A DNA stretch of 55,263 nt, from contig CAZUDB010000018.1 in assembly GCA_964619055.1 (NCBI GenBank), positions 1-55,263 on the forward strand, given 5' to 3'. The notes beneath the pieces were generated by a model, which did no database searches, was not told the origin of the DNA, and saw only the letters and a list, made by a program, of their open reading frames with translations. Source of the DNA: CAYVUM01 sp964619055 (GTDB lineage Bacteria; Pseudomonadota; Alphaproteobacteria; Rhodospirillales; Defluviicoccaceae). This document shows, one piece after another, positions 44,214 through 52,719 of this stretch (the stretch's first letter is position 1; each line of letters begins with the position of its first letter). Made by a program: the position numbers and the translations under genes.

Positions 44214-45487
44214 CCGTCACGTCGACGGCACCACGGGCGGACGCGAAACCACCGGCAACCCAGCCAACGGCGACCGGCGGCCCCGAACTTACGCGCCCGC
44301 TTAAAATCCTGGTGTTCTCGACCCTGTTCCCCAATGCGGCCCGGCCCACCCATGGCATCTTTGTGGAAACGCGGCTGCGCCACTTGGTGGCCAGCGGTCA
44401 GGTTGACGTGCGGGTGGTCGCGCCCGTGCCATGGTTTCCGCTGAAAGGCACGCGCTGGGGCCTGTACGGCGCTTATGCCGCCGCCCCCCGGACCGAAAAC
44501 CGCCACGACGTGGCAATCGTCCATCCCCGTTATCTGGTGATCCCCAAGGTCGGGATGTCGGTGACCCCGGCCACGCTCTACGCCGGCGCGGTCGGCGCCG
44601 TGCAGGCCCTTCGCCAGGGCGGCTTCGATTTTGACCTGATCGACGCCCACTACGCCTATCCTGATGGCGTTGCCGCCGCCATGCTGGCACGCCGCTTCAA
44701 GGTACCGGTCACGATCACTGCCCGTGGCTCGGATTTGAACGTGATCCCGCGCTATGCCAGGCCGCGCGCCATGATCCGCCGCATGGCCGCCTCGGCGGAT
44801 GGGCTGATCACCGTGTGCCAAGCCTTGAAGGACATCTTTGTGGACCTGGGCGCGCCCGCCGAGAACGTCCGCGTCCTGCGCAACGGTGTCGATCTCACCC
44901 TGTTCCAGCCCCAAGACCGCATGTCAGCACGCTCGGCCCTTGGCCTCGGACCTGACCCAGTGATGATCTCCGTTGGCAACCTGGTGCCCGGCAAGGGCAC
45001 GGACCTAACGGTGCGCGCACTCGCGAGGTTGCCAGCCGCGACGCTTCTGATCGTCGGCGATGGACCGGAGCAGGCAGCGCTGACTCGCCTGGCTGCCGAC
45101 ACCGGCGTCTCCGACCGGGTCCGGTTTTTGGGGCGAAGGCCGCCGGACCGACTGGCAGCCCTGTACTCGGCCGCCGACGTCCTGGTCCTTGCGTCCGGCT
45201 CGGAGGGCTGGGCCAATGTGCTCCTGGAGGCGATGGCCTGCGGCACGCCCGTGGTCGCGTCCGCTGTTGGCGGCACGCCGGAGGTGGTGGCGGCACCGGA
45301 AGCCGGCCGATTGATCTCCGAACGCACACCGGAGGCGATCGCGGACGCTGTTTCAACCCTCCTTGCCGATCCGCCATTGCGCGCGGCCGTGCGCGCCTAT
45401 GCGGAGCGGTTCAACTGGGACGAAACCACGGCCGGCCAACTGACGCTGTTCCGGTCGATACTCGCGCAACGCCGGGGCCAGGGCTGA
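44210..45487 (+). CDS. GT4-family glycosyltransferase
   Basis: 425 aa. After 28 residues of low-complexity Ala/Pro/Thr come KILVFSTLFPNAARPTHGIFVE, VTITARGSDLNVIPRY, VLRNGVDLTLFQP, SVGNLVPGKGTDLTVRAL and LASGSEGWANVLLEAMACGTPVVASAVGG, all GT4 features with the E-x7-E pair. It belongs to the group seen in XrtA-linked exopolysaccharide loci. It overlaps the previous gene by four bases, so the two are translated together. Confidence 0.88.
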   Translation: MTVTSTAPRADAKPPATQPTATGGPELTRPLKILVFSTLFPNAARPTHGIFVETRLRHLVASGQVDVRVVAPVPWFPLKGTRWGLYGAYAAAPRTENRHDVAIVHPRYLVIPKVGMSVTPATLYAGAVGAVQALRQGGFDFDLIDAHYAYPDGVAAAMLARRFKVPVTITARGSDLNVIPRYARPRAMIRRMAASADGLITVCQALKDIFVDLGAPAENVRVLRNGVDLTLFQPQDRMSARSALGLGPDPVMISVGNLVPGKGTDLTVRALARLPAATLLIVGDGPEQAALTRLAADTGVSDRVRFLGRRPPDRLAALYSAADVLVLASGSEGWANVLLEAMACGTPVVASAVGGTPEVVAAPEAGRLISERTPEAIADAVSTLLADPPLRAAVRAYAERFNWDETTAGQLTLFRSILAQRRGQG

Positions 45488-45593
45488 CGGCACCGCCGCG
45501 GCCGACCACAAGACTTCGTCAGCGCTCGGACCAAGCGCCCGTTTACGTTAAACTCGACCTTCGCAACGAACCAATCATTCTGGGAGGACCCCC

Positions 45594-46190
45594 ATGCCTG
45601 GAAAGAAGATCCTGATGATCGTCGGCGATTTCGGCGAGGATTACGAGGTGATGGTGCCCTATCAAGCCCTGCAGATGGTCGGCCACACTGTCGATGCCGT
45701 CTGCCCCGACAAGGCCGCGGGCGAGCAAATCCGCACAGCCATCCACGATTTCGAGGGCGACCACACCTATACCGAAAAACCCGGCCACAATTTTACGCTT
45801 AATGCCAGCTTCGACGACATCGACCCCGCCGCTTACGATGCGCTGGTGGTGCCAGGCGGCCGGGCGCCGGAGTATTTGCGACTTAACGAGGCCGTGCTGA
45901 ACATGGTTCGCCATTTCGCCGAAGCCGGCAAGCCCATTGCCGCCATCTGCCACGGTGCCCAACTCCTCGCCGCGGCCGGGGTAATCCGGGACAAGAGTGT
46001 ATCCGCCTATCCGGCTTGCGCGCCGGAGGTGGCGCACGCTGGCGGCACCTACGCGGACATCGCCATCGACGGCGCCATCACGCACGGTGCGCTGGTGACG
46101 GCGCCCGCGTGGCCGGCCCACCCGGACTGGCTCGCCCAGTTCCTGACCGTGCTCGGAACGACGATCCAGCACGACAACAAGGCGGCTTAA
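45594..46190 (+). CDS. DJ-1/PfpI family protein
   Basis: 198 aa. KKILMIVGDFGEDYEVMVPYQAL opens the fold; PIAAICHGAQLLAAAGV holds the nucleophile Cys of the elbow, and the Glu of the triad is probably in GDFGEDYE. Members act as deglycases, glyoxalase III or intracellular proteases. TYTEKPGHNFTLNASFDDIDP is an insertion loop seen in the longer PfpI-like proteins. A GGGAGG precedes the ATG. The CoA-transferase gene follows after 35 bases and may be co-transcribed. Confidence 0.88.
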   Translation: MPGKKILMIVGDFGEDYEVMVPYQALQMVGHTVDAVCPDKAAGEQIRTAIHDFEGDHTYTEKPGHNFTLNASFDDIDPAAYDALVVPGGRAPEYLRLNEAVLNMVRHFAEAGKPIAAICHGAQLLAAAGVIRDKSVSAYPACAPEVAHAGGTYADIAIDGAITHGALVTAPAWPAHPDWLAQFLTVLGTTIQHDNKAA

Positions 46191-46225
46191 GCGCCCGTTC
46201 GCCCGCTCTGGCCGCTTCCGGAATC

Positions 46226-47488
46226 GTGCCGAAGACCATCACCCCTGCGGACGTGCCGGGTCTACTCAAGCCCGGCATGACCGTCTATGCCCCTGGCCTT
46301 GCCGGAGAGTCTGGCCTGATTGTCGACGCGCTGAAAGCGCAGCCGGAGGCAGCGGCCGGGGTTCGTTTTGTCGGCGTCTGGCTGCCCGGCTACAACCGCT
46401 TCGACTACACGGGCCTGCATCCGACCGCGCGGGCGATGGCCGTTTTCCTCACGCCCGATCTGCACGACGCCTTCGCAAACGGCCGTCTCGCCTTCCACCC
46501 CGTCACGTACCTGGAGGCGTACCGCTGGCTGGAGCGGAGCGTCGATGTTGACCTCGCGTTGCTGCAGGTCTCGCCACCGGCGGATGACGGCACGGTGAGC
46601 CATGGCGTGGCCTGGGATTTCACGCCGGCGATCATGGCGAAAGCGAAGGTGCGCGTTGCCCACGTCAATCCCCTCCTGCCTCGTACGCTTGGTCGGGAAG
46701 GGGTACAGACACTCCGTTACCAGGACCTGGATTATGTCGTCGAGGCGGACCACCCGGTGGCTGGAGAAAGGCCAAGCGCCGATCCCACCTTCGCCGCCAT
46801 CGGGACGCGGATTGCCGGCTTGGTTCCCGACCACGCGACGTTGGAGGTGGGGATCGGCCGGGTCCAGGGCGTGCTCGGCGCGTTCACCGCCCATCGCGGG
46901 CTTCGCTTCCATTCCGGGGCGATCACCACGCCCGTGGGCGCGCTCATCGACGCCGGCGCCGTCGAGGACGCGGACGGGGCCATCACGGCCGGGGTCGCGT
47001 GGGGCGAGCACGCGTTTTACGAGCGCTCAGGCCGCGACCCGCGCTTCCGGTTCGCGCCTGTGGGCTGGACCCACACGATTGAGCGGCTTTCTGCAATCGA
47101 GCGGTTCGTTGCCATCAACGCGGTTCTGGAGGTCGACCTGCTTGGCCAAGCCAATGCGGAAATGATCGACGGCCGCCAAGTCTCTAGCGCCGGCGGCATC
47201 ACGGACTTCATGCGGGGCGCGCGGGCTTCGCCTGGCGGCTTCTCGGTGGTGGCGTTACCGGCGACGGCAAAAGGCGGCACCCGGTCCAAGATCGTGCCAG
47301 CGTTCCCGGCCGGCTCGGCCACCAGCGTCACGCGCCAGGAGATGGAGGTGGTGGCGACGGAGCACGGCATGGCCGATTTGCGCGGTCTGGACGTTGACTC
47401 CCGCGCCGAGGCGTTGATCGGCATCGCGGCGCCGGATTTTCGCGATGAGCTGGCCAACGCCTGGACCGAACGGCGCAAACGGCTTTAG
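46226..47488 (+). CDS. Acetyl-CoA hydrolase/CoA-transferase family protein
   Basis: 420 aa. ALLQVSPPADDGTVSHGVAWDF and AHVNPLLPRTLG lie in the N-terminal domain; VDLLGQANAEMIDGRQVSSAGGITDFMRGA and VVATEHGMADLRGLD mark the C-terminal domain of the 4-hydroxybutyrate/acetyl-CoA transferase (cat1) class. In this class a catalytic Glu forms a CoA thioester; here the likely one is at LEVGIGRV or the AEMID region. It would move CoA between acetyl-CoA and an acid. The GTG start at 46226 fits where similarity begins. It is followed by an intrinsic-type hairpin. Confidence 0.85.
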   Translation: MPKTITPADVPGLLKPGMTVYAPGLAGESGLIVDALKAQPEAAAGVRFVGVWLPGYNRFDYTGLHPTARAMAVFLTPDLHDAFANGRLAFHPVTYLEAYRWLERSVDVDLALLQVSPPADDGTVSHGVAWDFTPAIMAKAKVRVAHVNPLLPRTLGREGVQTLRYQDLDYVVEADHPVAGERPSADPTFAAIGTRIAGLVPDHATLEVGIGRVQGVLGAFTAHRGLRFHSGAITTPVGALIDAGAVEDADGAITAGVAWGEHAFYERSGRDPRFRFAPVGWTHTIERLSAIERFVAINAVLEVDLLGQANAEMIDGRQVSSAGGITDFMRGARASPGGFSVVALPATAKGGTRSKIVPAFPAGSATSVTRQEMEVVATEHGMADLRGLDVDSRAEALIGIAAPDFRDELANAWTERRKRL

Positions 47489-47514
47489 GGGCTCTCCAAT
47501 AACCGTTGGCCATT

Positions 47515-47541
47515 GGACCCCGCCAACTCCTGGCGGGGTCC
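47515..47541. terminator. Perfect 11-bp hairpin after the CoA-transferase gene
   Basis: GGACCCCGCCA and TGGCGGGGTCC flank ACTCC. It lies 26 bases after the CoA-transferase stop and 34 from the stop of the convergent sCache gene. A short T-run (CTTT) follows on the plus strand. Confidence 0.65.
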
Positions 47542-47575
47542 CGGCCTTTAGCGAACGGCTGCTCGCTCTAACGCC

Positions 47576-48016
47576 TTACTTGTAATAGCCAACGGCGCAG
47601 ATCTGGTCGCCGACCTTCGTCACATAGGCAACCTTTTCGACCGGCTCAGTCTCACCGGGACGTGGCCACATGTAAGCGACTTCAGCGACCTCGCCGTCTT
47701 TTGCTGTCGCATAAATGACAGCGCCGAATTCATTACCGGACTTGTCCTTCAGCTCCATCAGGCTCATCGTCCGCACTTTTTCGTTCGGATGAGCACTGAA
47801 TTTGCCGTCTTCACCGCCGCAGTAGGGGTACAAATCCCTGTCCTTAATCGCGCCGGCGTTGATCATGGCAATGGTTCCAGTTTGATCCGCCTTCATCTTG
47901 GCGACTGTACTCTCCAGCATCGCCTTGGCCTCATCCGGCGTGCCATAATCGGCGGCCATGACTGATCCGGCCGCAAGAACAGCGCTCACGGCAACGGGCA
48001 TGATGAAACGAAACAT
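47576..48016 (-). CDS. Secreted single-Cache-domain protein
   Basis: 146 aa. Signal peptide (MPVAVSAVLAAGSVMAA) then a sCache_2-like sensor fold: EAKAMLESTVAKMKADQTGTIAMIN, DLYPYCGGEDGKFSAHPN and KVAYVTKVGDQICAVGYYK, the last with a conserved Cys and aromatic end. Cache modules bind small ligands outside the cytoplasm; here the protein is free, without a transducer domain, so it may pass ligands to a separate receptor. The ATG has GGGAGG-like sequence upstream (on the minus strand). Confidence 0.8.
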   Translation of the reverse strand: MFRFIMPVAVSAVLAAGSVMAADYGTPDEAKAMLESTVAKMKADQTGTIAMINAGAIKDRDLYPYCGGEDGKFSAHPNEKVRTMSLMELKDKSGNEFGAVIYATAKDGEVAEVAYMWPRPGETEPVEKVAYVTKVGDQICAVGYYK

Positions 48017-48278
48017 GGATTATCCTCCCAGCTTGTTTGTGACGTTGCGTTTCCGCCCCCGAAACACCCGACTTGCGCGCCGAAGACGGATCCCCGTTCG
48101 CCGACTTGATTGCCAAGGCGGCTATCGCGGGTTTCATTGTTATGATCGGGTTCAATCTCGGCGACAATGGGGTACGTCATCGCGGACGCTTGGCGCCGCC
48201 GAAACCGGGGCATGATGACCGCGCTGCCGCCAACAAGAGCGCGGTAGCATCATCTACGGAAACAGGGAGAGATTTTGC

Positions 48279-49391
48279 GTGCTGACCCCCCTTCGCAATT
48301 GTCTGATGGGGTGCGCACTGCTTGCGCCCTCACTGATGCCTTTGGCGACCCTTGCCAGCCCTGACGTTCCCGTTTTTCGCGAGTTCAAGTTCTGGATGAT
48401 CGGTTGTGACAACACGCGGTCTTGCGTGGCGCTCACATTTCCGTCGGATGACCAGGAGTCGCAAGGGTTCATCCGCATCGAGCGGGCGGCCGGCGGCGAT
48501 GCGAACCCGCAAGTTACATTGGCCGTTTATGAGGAGGCGGCCGAAGGCAAAAGCCGGCTAAACCTCAAGATCGACGGAAAGCCCGTGGCGGGCGTTCCGA
48601 CGCAAACCGCGATCACCGACGATGAGGTCGCCTTTGGTTTCTCCATCGCCCGCATGGACCAAGCGCACACGACCCCATTCCTCGAGGCGCTGCGCAATGG
48701 CAATCGACTGACGCTCTCAAGCTCGGCAGATACCGGGCAGGTGTTCTCGCTCGAAGGCTCGGCCGCGGCGTTGTTGTTCATGGACGACGTTCAAGGTCGC
48801 GTCGGCACCACGACCGCACTCGCTCGCCCCGGAAGCCGCCCAGCCAGTTCGGTTCCTCCGGCCAAAGCTCCGCCGGAGGTGGCACCACTCACGGTCCCCG
48901 AAGGCACACCCGTCGACACGGCCTCGGCAACCGACCTTCGCGAACGGGTGGCCGATTTTTGCGATCCGCTCGAAACACCCCACCCAAGCGGCCTTGAGCC
49001 GGCCAGGGTTGATCCACTTGGGGAGAACGAACTCCTAGTCAGCGTGTTTTGCTTCGCCCGCGTTTACAACATGGAGCATGTCTATTTCATTGTGTCCGAC
49101 GACGACGCGAGCCAAGCGCAAAACGTCGAATTTCCGCACCCGGCAAGTGAGCCGGGGTATGACGGTTCGGCGCCCGAATACGACACTCTGACGAACGGGG
49201 AATTCGATGCCGGCACAGGCCTGCTGTCATTCCACAGTCGGGGCGCCTCCGGCGCCGGCGATTGCGGCATCACCGGCACCTATGCGTGGACCGGGGAGCG
49301 TTTCGCGCTGGTCGAATTTCGAGAGATGCCCCATTGCAGGGGTTTAAGGGAGCAATTCTGGCCCGTGATGTGGCGCGCCACACTTCGCTGA
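48279..49391 (+). CDS. DUF1176 domain lipoprotein-like/secreted protein
   Basis: 370 aa with an N-terminal signal segment (LMGCALLAPSLMPLATLA, cleaved before SPDV). The DUF1176 end is clear: LLSFHSRGASGAGDCGITGTYAWTGERFALVEFREMPHCRGL and WPVMWRA. An N-terminal half (VFREFKFWMIGCDNTRSCVAL) is the invasion-associated-locus-B-like fold often joined to DUF1176. There are several paired cysteines, consistent with a periplasmic protein. Function is unknown. The start is GTG 48279, behind GGGAGA. A Cys at residue 12 precedes a weak lipobox, so lipidation is unlikely. Confidence 0.82.
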   Translation: MLTPLRNCLMGCALLAPSLMPLATLASPDVPVFREFKFWMIGCDNTRSCVALTFPSDDQESQGFIRIERAAGGDANPQVTLAVYEEAAEGKSRLNLKIDGKPVAGVPTQTAITDDEVAFGFSIARMDQAHTTPFLEALRNGNRLTLSSSADTGQVFSLEGSAAALLFMDDVQGRVGTTTALARPGSRPASSVPPAKAPPEVAPLTVPEGTPVDTASATDLRERVADFCDPLETPHPSGLEPARVDPLGENELLVSVFCFARVYNMEHVYFIVSDDDASQAQNVEFPHPASEPGYDGSAPEYDTLTNGEFDAGTGLLSFHSRGASGAGDCGITGTYAWTGERFALVEFREMPHCRGLREQFWPVMWRATLR

Positions 49392-49605
49392 CCGCCACCC
49401 GGCCCCAACGCCGTTCTTGCTGGCCGGCCAGCCCAAGGTCGGCGTGAGGTTGACTCGACGGGCACGCCTTCGTTACGTTCATGGTGTTCACAAAAAATTT
49501 GGTGTGAATGACCGCGTGCGGCGGACCGTGTCGCGCCAGCTTGGCGACACGACCCGTTATGCCCGATCGGCAACGGGCCACCGCACCCAGAACAAGGGAT
49601 ACGAC

Positions 49606-49887
49606 GTGAAGCTCACCGCGACACAGGGCAAGAAAGTCGAGGACCAGTTCGGGGTCGAGGTGATCCCCGAGGACCATCCCCTCCACCCAAAACTGCTGGA
49701 GGCGTTCGGCGACCATACCTTCGTGATGGACGCCACAGGCCTCAACATCATCGAGCCGGACCCAGAGGCCGACAACGGCAACGGCATGGTTGTTCGCCTC
49801 GCCACTTGGGCCGAAGACCGCAGCGCACTGAATGTGCACGATCCGAAGCCGCTGCCGGTCAAGGTTGATCTGCAGGCGGACGAGTAA
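49606..49887 (+). CDS. Conserved-looking hypothetical protein
   Basis: 93 aa. GTG 49606 has AAGGGA seven bases upstream. VKLTATQGKKVEDQFGVEVIPEDHPLHP, then AFGDHTFVMDATGLNIIEP and MVVRLATWAED, looks like a compact alpha/beta protein of a kind found in alphaproteobacteria. I do not recognise a family. The frame is open upstream to 49417, but that part has no ribosome site and an unlikely composition. Its end overlaps the convergent PEP-CTERM-like frame by 29 bases. Confidence 0.55.
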   Translation: MKLTATQGKKVEDQFGVEVIPEDHPLHPKLLEAFGDHTFVMDATGLNIIEPDPEADNGNGMVVRLATWAEDRSALNVHDPKPLPVKVDLQADE

Positions 49888-50263
49888 ACCCGTCGGTTCG
49901 CTTCACTCCGTCGATGCGGCGGCGGGACCGAACTGCAACGGCGCCGCAGCCGACCATGCCGAGCCCCAACAACATCCATGACATCGGCACAGGGACCGGC
50001 GGTGGCGGTGTGTCATCAACAATCATGATGATGTTGTCGTTGGTGACGTCATCACCCCACGACCACTCGTACGTGCCGGGAATGAGTCCCAGGGACTGGA
50101 TCGGCTCACCGATAAAGCGCATGACCGATGCCAGCGGAGCGCTGGAAACGTAACGGGGGAACACCCGGAGAAAAGAACCGTCGTGGTCCGCCATCACGAT
50201 GGTCAACGCGCGGGCTTTGACCAACGCGCAACCGCTGTCCTTGATTATGGGGAGGGTGGCCAT
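49859..50263 (-). pseudogene. Truncated PEP-CTERM-type protein with VPVP sorting tail
   Basis: 134 codons. SLGLIPGTYEWSWGDDVTNDNIIMIVDD is the final module common in PEP-CTERM exoproteins, and PVPVPMSWMLLGLGMVGCG followed by AVAVRSRRR is a sorting tail (motif, hydrophobic helix, Arg cluster) in which VPEP is replaced by VPVP. There is no signal peptide, so as it stands it could not be exported; the N-terminal part seems lost, and the divergent SDR gene starts 53 bases away. A 16-residue extension follows the Arg cluster, also unusual. It is read as a relic; a real start further upstream is excluded by the SDR gene. Confidence 0.55.
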
Positions 50264-50316
50264 ACGTCACTGCCAGTCCAAGCCCTCCGGCTCGAACTCA
50301 CGAGAGGATCACAACC

Positions 50317-51105
50317 ATGGATTTGCAGCTTCAAGGCAAGCGCGCCCTCGTTACCGGCTCGTCCAAAGGCATCGGCAAAGCCGCGGCCATACTGCTGGCC
50401 CAAGAGGGCGCCCATGTCATCCTCCATGGCCGAAGCGAAGCGTCGCTGACGACCGCTCGGGAGGCGCTACCCGACGCCGCCATGGTCGTCGGTGACTTGG
50501 GCACGGAGGCGGGCGTCAATGCCGTGCATGAGGCCGTTGGCGCTATCGGCCCCGTCGACATCTTGGTTAACAACGCCGGCATCTTTGAGCCCAAGGATTT
50601 CTTCGAAATCCCCTATTCGGATTGGACGCGCTTCTTCCACACCAATGTCATGTCCGGCGTGTGGCTGGCGCGGGCGGTAATGCCGGGGATGCTGGAGCGC
50701 AACTGGGGCCGGGTTTTGTTCATCGCCAGCGAGTCGGGCATCAGCATTCCGGTTGAGATGATCCACTACGGCATGACCAAAACCGCGCAACTCGCCGTCT
50801 CACGGGGCTTGGCCGAGCGAACCAAAGGCTCGGACGTTACGGTCAATGCGGTGCTTCCCGGACCGACCATGTCCGACGGCGTGGATACCTTTTTGGATGA
50901 CTTCGCCGCGAAAGCGGGCGTCGATCGCAAGCAGTTCGAACAAGAAACCTTTTTTCGTGATGCTCGCCCGTCATCCCTGCTCCAGCGCTTCGCGGAACCT
51001 CACGAGGTCGCACATCTAATTGTTTATCTGTGCTCGCCACGCTCAAGCGCCACGAACGGCGCGGCCCTGCGCGTCGACGGCGGCATCGTCAAGTCGGCCT
51101 TCTGA
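50317..51105 (+). CDS. SDR family oxidoreductase
   Basis: 262 aa classical short-chain dehydrogenase/reductase. KRALVTGSSKGIGKAAAILLA is the TGxxxGxG cofactor loop, ILVNNAGIFEP the NNAG motif, and FIASESG with HYGMTKTAQ the catalytic Ser, Tyr and Lys. A His replaces the more usual residue before the Tyr. GDLGTEAG suggests NADP(H) or NAD(H) cannot be decided. The C-terminal PGPTMSDGVDTF is typical. ATG has AGAGGATC upstream. It is convergent with the MDR gene, with 23 bases between stops. Confidence 0.9.
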   Translation: MDLQLQGKRALVTGSSKGIGKAAAILLAQEGAHVILHGRSEASLTTAREALPDAAMVVGDLGTEAGVNAVHEAVGAIGPVDILVNNAGIFEPKDFFEIPYSDWTRFFHTNVMSGVWLARAVMPGMLERNWGRVLFIASESGISIPVEMIHYGMTKTAQLAVSRGLAERTKGSDVTVNAVLPGPTMSDGVDTFLDDFAAKAGVDRKQFEQETFFRDARPSSLLQRFAEPHEVAHLIVYLCSPRSSATNGAALRVDGGIVKSAF

Positions 51106-51128
51106 CGCGCGTAACACGGCCCGGTCCA

Positions 51129-52363
51129 TCAAGGGATCCGGATGACGATCTTGCCGATGAAGTCCTTGCCGAGGAACGCTTCCTGGGCCTGGTGCAGCTC
51201 GCGGAGGTCGAACGTCCGGGCGACCAGCGGGGTCAGCTCACCTCGCTCCACGTAGCCGATCACATCCTCCAGGATCGTGTCGGGCTGGTAGGTGGACCCG
51301 AACAACGTCAGATCGCGCAGATAAAGGGTGCGGACGTCCAGCTCCACGATCGGGCCTGCGATGGCACCGGCGGTCACATACCGGCCGCCCCGCCGCAGTG
51401 ACGCGATCATCTCCGGCCAGCGCGGTCCGGCGATCAGATCGACAACGGCGTCAAAGTCATCCGCGATGAGAGCGTCGTCGCGGCCGAGCGTCCGATCGGC
51501 GCCGATTGCCCGAAGCGCCTCGGCCTTGCCTGGGCTTGTCAGCGCCGTCACGTGCGCGCCGCGGCGTTTGGCGAGTTGAACCGCAGCGGAGCCGACTCCA
51601 CCCGATGCGCCCGTGATCAGCACGCGCTCGCCGCCGAGATCAACCCGTTGCAGCATACCTTCGGCAGTCGAGTACGCGCATGGGGTCGAGGCAAGCTCCA
51701 GATCGGACCAGGAGGCGCGGACGGGAAGCGCATCGCGCGAAAACGTCTTCGTATATTGGGCGAAGCCGCCATCGCATTCGGAGCCGAAGGTCCACGTCGC
51801 AAAGGGCCCTCCGGTGGCACCGGTGGATTGCAGCGCACGAACCAGCACGCGCTCCCCAACGCGCGTGGGTGAGACGCCGTCGCCAACGGCAACAATCTTC
51901 CCNNNNNNNNNNNNNNNNNNNNNNNNNNNNNNNNNNNNNNNNNNNNNNNNNNNNNNNNNNNNNNNNNNNNNNNNNNNNNNNNNNNNNNNNNNNNNNNNNN
52001 NNCGCGCTCCCCAACGCGCGTGGGTGAGACGCCGTCGCCAACGGCAACAATCTTCCCGCAGCAATCGGCGCCCTGAATTCGCGGAAAGGACAGCGGCGCA
52101 CCGGACCACGCGGCGTCGGAAGCGTCGGCCCCCAGGTTGCCGGTTGCAGCAGCGGACGCCGTATCGCCACGCACCGCCTTGGAGTACCAGGCCGTGCGCG
52201 TGTTGATATCGGTGTTGTTGACGGAGGAGGCCGAAACCCGGATCACCACCTCGCCCGCGCCGGCGCGCGGCACCGCCAAGTCCTCCCGCCATTCCAGCTT
52301 GTCGAGCCCGCCGTGGCCGGTGAGCACAACACCACACATTTGCTCCGGCAGGCTCGCCGTCAT
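51129..52363 (-). CDS. MDR-type zinc-binding/quinone-reductase-like dehydrogenase, split by an artefactual gap
   Basis: Reads through once the 100-N gap and a 55-base duplicate are removed: 1235 minus 155 gives 1080 bases, 359 aa, in one frame. The N-terminal GroES-like domain (MCGVVLTGHGGLDKLEWRED, SVNNTDI, GADCCGKIVAVG) and Rossmann domain (LITGASGGVGSAAVQLAKRRGA, LRRGGRYVTAGAI) define the medium-chain NAD(P)-dependent alcohol dehydrogenase/quinone oxidoreductase class. Cys-Cys at GADCC replaces the standard GxD-C pattern. The sequence as supplied shifts frame at the gap, which is assembly, not mutation. Its ATG is three bases after the DUF1330 stop. Confidence 0.85.
51848..52057. other. 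Artefactual scaffold gap with 55-bp duplicated flanks
   Basis: The 55 bases at 51848-51902 recur at 52003-52057 on either side of 100 Ns (51903-52002). Deleting 51903-52057 restores a full MDR gene. The contig ends therefore overlap and should have been merged. Confidence 0.93.
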
Positions 52364-52366
52364 TGC

Positions 52367-52678
52367 TCAATCCTTGCCCGGCTGCGGGCCGTCGTAGCCC
52401 TCGATGACGATGACGTCGGCCTCGGACGTTGCCAGCCGATGACGGAGTGCTGCCGCGTATTCGGGCGAGCGGTAGCAGGCCAGCGCCGTCTCATAATCGG
52501 GAAACTCGATCACCACGTTGCGCGCGCGGGCCTGGCCCTCCAATGCTTCGAAGCTGCCGCCCCGCACCAAAAAGCGTGCCCCGAACTTGGCGAAGGCCGC
52601 ACCGTTGGTTTCCATGTAGCGCTGGTAGCCCTCAGGGTCCTTGATGTCGACCCGCCCGATCCAATAGCCCTTGGCCAT
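52367..52678 (-). CDS. DUF1330 domain protein
   Basis: 103 aa. MAKGYWIGRVDIKDPEGYQRYM, FLVRGGSFEALEG, NVVIEFPDYETALACYRSPEYAA and DVIVIEGYDG are the ferredoxin-like, dimeric alpha/beta barrel features of DUF1330 (dabb superfamily). Function is unknown. GGGAGG lies before the ATG. The next gene (MDR dehydrogenase) starts three bases after its stop, so the pair is an operon. Confidence 0.9.
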   Translation of the reverse strand: MAKGYWIGRVDIKDPEGYQRYMETNGAAFAKFGARFLVRGGSFEALEGQARARNVVIEFPDYETALACYRSPEYAAALRHRLATSEADVIVIEGYDGPQPGKD

Positions 52679-52719
52679 TCCCGTCCTCCCATTGCCTGCC
52701 CGCCGCGCGGTGGCGACTG

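Noticed and set aside
48073..48285. 70-codon frame with a hydrophobic stretch before the DUF1176 gene
   Set aside because: Starts with TTG without a ribosome site and overlaps the DUF1176 start; probably chance.
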